Shown here in pieces: positions 4,769 to 6,068 of a stretch of 6,068 nucleotides of DNA. The notes under the pieces are model-generated. The model worked only from the letters and a program-made list of their open reading frames with translations. It was not told where the DNA came from and made no database searches. The position numbers and the translations under genes were made by a program. Source of the DNA: Bacillota bacterium. Its GTDB lineage: Bacteria; Bacillota; Clostridia; Peptostreptococcales; Anaerovoracaceae. How positions within the stretch are numbered: the first letter of the stretch is position 1; every line of letters starts with the position of its first letter. Location: NCBI GenBank assembly GCA_017619905.1, contig JAFZRK010000014.1, positions 1 through 6,068 of the forward strand, written 5' to 3'.

Positions 4769-6068
4769 AGAAGTACTCCTATCGTATGCACTATGAACGC
4801 GGCCACCCAAGCCACGACGCACTGCCAGAGGATGACGCCAACCATCCATCTGGAGCCGAGCTCCCTGCGTATGGATGCCATTGCCGCGACGCAGGGCGTG
4901 TACAGCAGCGAGAACACCAGCATGCAGGCAGCGGACAGCGTCGTAAGGATGGCCTTTATGCCGGTCCCGAACAGTATCTCCATCGTGGAGACGACGCTCT
5001 CCTTGGCTATGAAGCCGCAGATCAGGGATGTTGCTATCCGCCAGTCGCCCAGTCCCAGGGGCTTAAGTATGGGAGCTATTTCTCCTGCCACGGAAGCCAG
5101 GATGCTGTTCTGAGAGTCGCTCACCAGAGCGAAGTGCCAGTCGAAGCTCTTAAGGAACCACACGACGATCGTCGCGATCAGTATTACGGAGAACGCTCTG
5201 CGGAGGAAGTCCTTGGCCTTCTCCCACAGAAGCCGCAGAACGTTGCCTGCGCTTGGCATGCGGTAGTTCGGAAGTTCCATTACGAAAGGCGCGGGTTCAC
5301 CCTTGAACAGCGTACCTTTGTACAGGCACGCGGCAAACACCGCTATGACTATTCCCAGCAGGTAAAGGCCTATCATTATAAGTCCGCCCCTGGCCGGGAA
5401 GAAAGCGTTTACGAAGAACGCATACACCGGCAGTTTTGCGGTGCAGCTCATGAAAGGCGTAAGCAGTATGGTCATGCGGCGGTCCCGTTCGCTGGGTAGC
5501 GTCCTGGTGGCCATTACCGCCGGCACAGTGCAGCCGAAGCCGATGAGCATGGGCACTATGCTGCGTCCGGAAAGACCTATGCGCCTAAGCAGCTTGTCCA
5601 TTACGAACGCCACGCGGGCAATGTAACCACTGTCTTCCAGTATGGACAGGAAGAAAAACAGAATCACTATTATCGGAATGAAACTCAACACGCTGCCGAC
5701 GCCCGCGAATATGCCTTCTATAAGCAGCCCGTGGATGACGGCGTTGACTCCGGCAGCCGAAAGCGCCGCGTCCGCAGCCGCAGTAAGCGAGTCTATGCCG
5801 GACGCCAGAAGATCCTGCAGCCACGGTCCCACAACGTTGAACGTCAGCCAGAACACTATGCCCATGATCACTATGAACGCAGGAATCGCAGTGTACCTGC
5901 CCGTAAGGATGCGGTCCAGCCTTTCGCTGCGGACGCGCTCCTTGCTGACGTGCGGCTTCTTTACGGTCGCCTCGCAGACCTTCTTTATGTACGTGAACCT
6001 CATGTCCGCCATGGCCGCGCTGCGGTCCAGACCGCGCTCGGTCTCCATCTGCAGGACTATGTGCTCTA
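4765..6068 (-). CDS. feoB: Ferrous iron transport protein B, C-terminal membrane part (5' end outside window)
   Basis: FeoB is the inner-membrane Fe(II) permease, with an N-terminal GTPase domain and a C-terminal membrane domain. Only the membrane part is visible. The frame is open to the right edge, with 433 complete codons before TGA at 4765-4767, so the G domain and true start lie outside. Numbering from an internal Met at 6048, a cytoplasmic linker (about 1-50) is followed by a first membrane helix (54-72). The first gate region has the GCTVPAVMATR signature (172-182, Cys173), and the second gate has SCTAKLPVY (201-209, Cys202). Near the end are FIAKESVVSTM (346-356) and LLYTPCVAAM (381-390, Cys386). 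These are hallmark FeoB motifs, with the gate cysteines proposed to line the iron path. The C-terminus ends normally and overlaps the start of the next gene by 4 nt, so the two are translationally coupled. No frameshift is seen. Family assignment is very secure; the start and any feoA upstream cannot be judged. Confidence 0.97.
   Translation of the reverse strand, partial: EHIVLQMETERGLDRSAAMADMRFTYIKKVCEATVKKPHVSKERVRSERLDRILTGRYTAIPAFIVIMGIVFWLTFNVVGPWLQDLLASGIDSLTAAADAALSAAGVNAVIHGLLIEGIFAGVGSVLSFIPIIVILFFFLSILEDSGYIARVAFVMDKLLRRIGLSGRSIVPMLIGFGCTVPAVMATRTLPSERDRRMTILLTPFMSCTAKLPVYAFFVNAFFPARGGLIMIGLYLLGIVIAVFAACLYKGTLFKGEPAPFVMELPNYRMPSAGNVLRLLWEKAKDFLRRAFSVILIATIVVWFLKSFDWHFALVSDSQNSILASVAGEIAPILKPLGLGDWRIATSLICGFIAKESVVSTMEILFGTGIKAILTTLSAACMLVFSLLYTPCVAAMASIRRELGSRWMVGVILWQCVVAWVAAFIVHTIGVLL
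4776..4780 (-). promoter_or_regulatory. Shine-Dalgarno site that fixes the GTG start of the Cys-rich gene
   Basis: AGGAG lies inside the last codons of feoB, 7 nt upstream of the GTG at 4766-4768. This spacing is ideal and supports GTG over the upstream in-frame ATG at 4849, which would add a hydrophilic extension that the family lacks and would bury the start deep in feoB. Confidence 0.8.

Noticed and set aside
4598..4849. 83-residue version of the Cys-rich protein starting at ATG 4849
   Set aside because: The extra 27 residues are a shifted reading of the feoB 3' end and are unlike the family's short N-terminus; the GTG at 4768 has the better ribosome site.
4322..5499. Overlapping plus-strand open frames opposite feoB and the regulator
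   Set aside because: Low-complexity or scrambled protein content with no motifs, lying wholly antisense to the recognised FeoB and response regulator coding sequences or spanning their boundaries.
1..6068. CRISPR arrays, tRNA/rRNA genes, insertion sequences, phage or riboswitch elements
   Set aside because: No array of regular repeats, no cloverleaf-like or rRNA-like stretch, and no transposase motif was seen. Non-coding DNA is almost limited to the 153-nt gap at 2703-2855, which is explained by the terminator, operator and promoter candidates.

Overview
All supported genes in this window lie on the minus strand, so the biological order runs from base 6068 down to base 1. The content suggests a moderately GC-rich anaerobic Firmicute of class Clostridia. 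The grounds are a short Cys-rich membrane protein tied to FeoB, a VncRS-like two-component pair with an 'FHQMRTPLTS' H-box, and a macrolide/lipoprotein-type ABC transporter with a large duplicated FtsX-type permease. AGG (Arg) and ATA (Ile) codons are common throughout. Nothing in the window fixes the genus.

Right part (6068-4598): the C-terminal membrane domain of the ferrous-iron permease FeoB, whose G domain lies beyond the right edge. It overlaps by 4 nt (GTGA) a 56-residue FeoB-associated Cys-rich membrane protein that starts at GTG. Middle (4596-2856): an OmpR/PhoB-family response regulator starts 1 nt after the Cys-rich gene and is followed after 34 nt by a small sensor histidine kinase with almost no extracytoplasmic part. 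A hairpin with a U-rich tail (2807-2833) ends this block. The tight packing suggests that the two-component genes are transcribed as the tail of the feo operon.

Left part (2855-1): a 153-nt intergenic region holds the terminator, a perfect direct repeat (TGTCACT twice, 11-bp period) that looks like a binding site for an OmpR-type regulator, and a weak promoter. It leads into an ABC ATPase and a large FtsX-like permease that runs off the left edge after 655 codons.

Working model (inference): the histidine kinase senses the state of the ABC transporter or an envelope stress through its membrane segments. It phosphorylates the regulator, which activates the ABC operon through the direct repeat. 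Because the regulator genes ride on the feo transcript, iron availability could set the amount of the sensor pair. The individual families are known. The unusual points are the feo-to-two-component fusion of transcription units and the clear operator candidate. I do not see a wholly new system.
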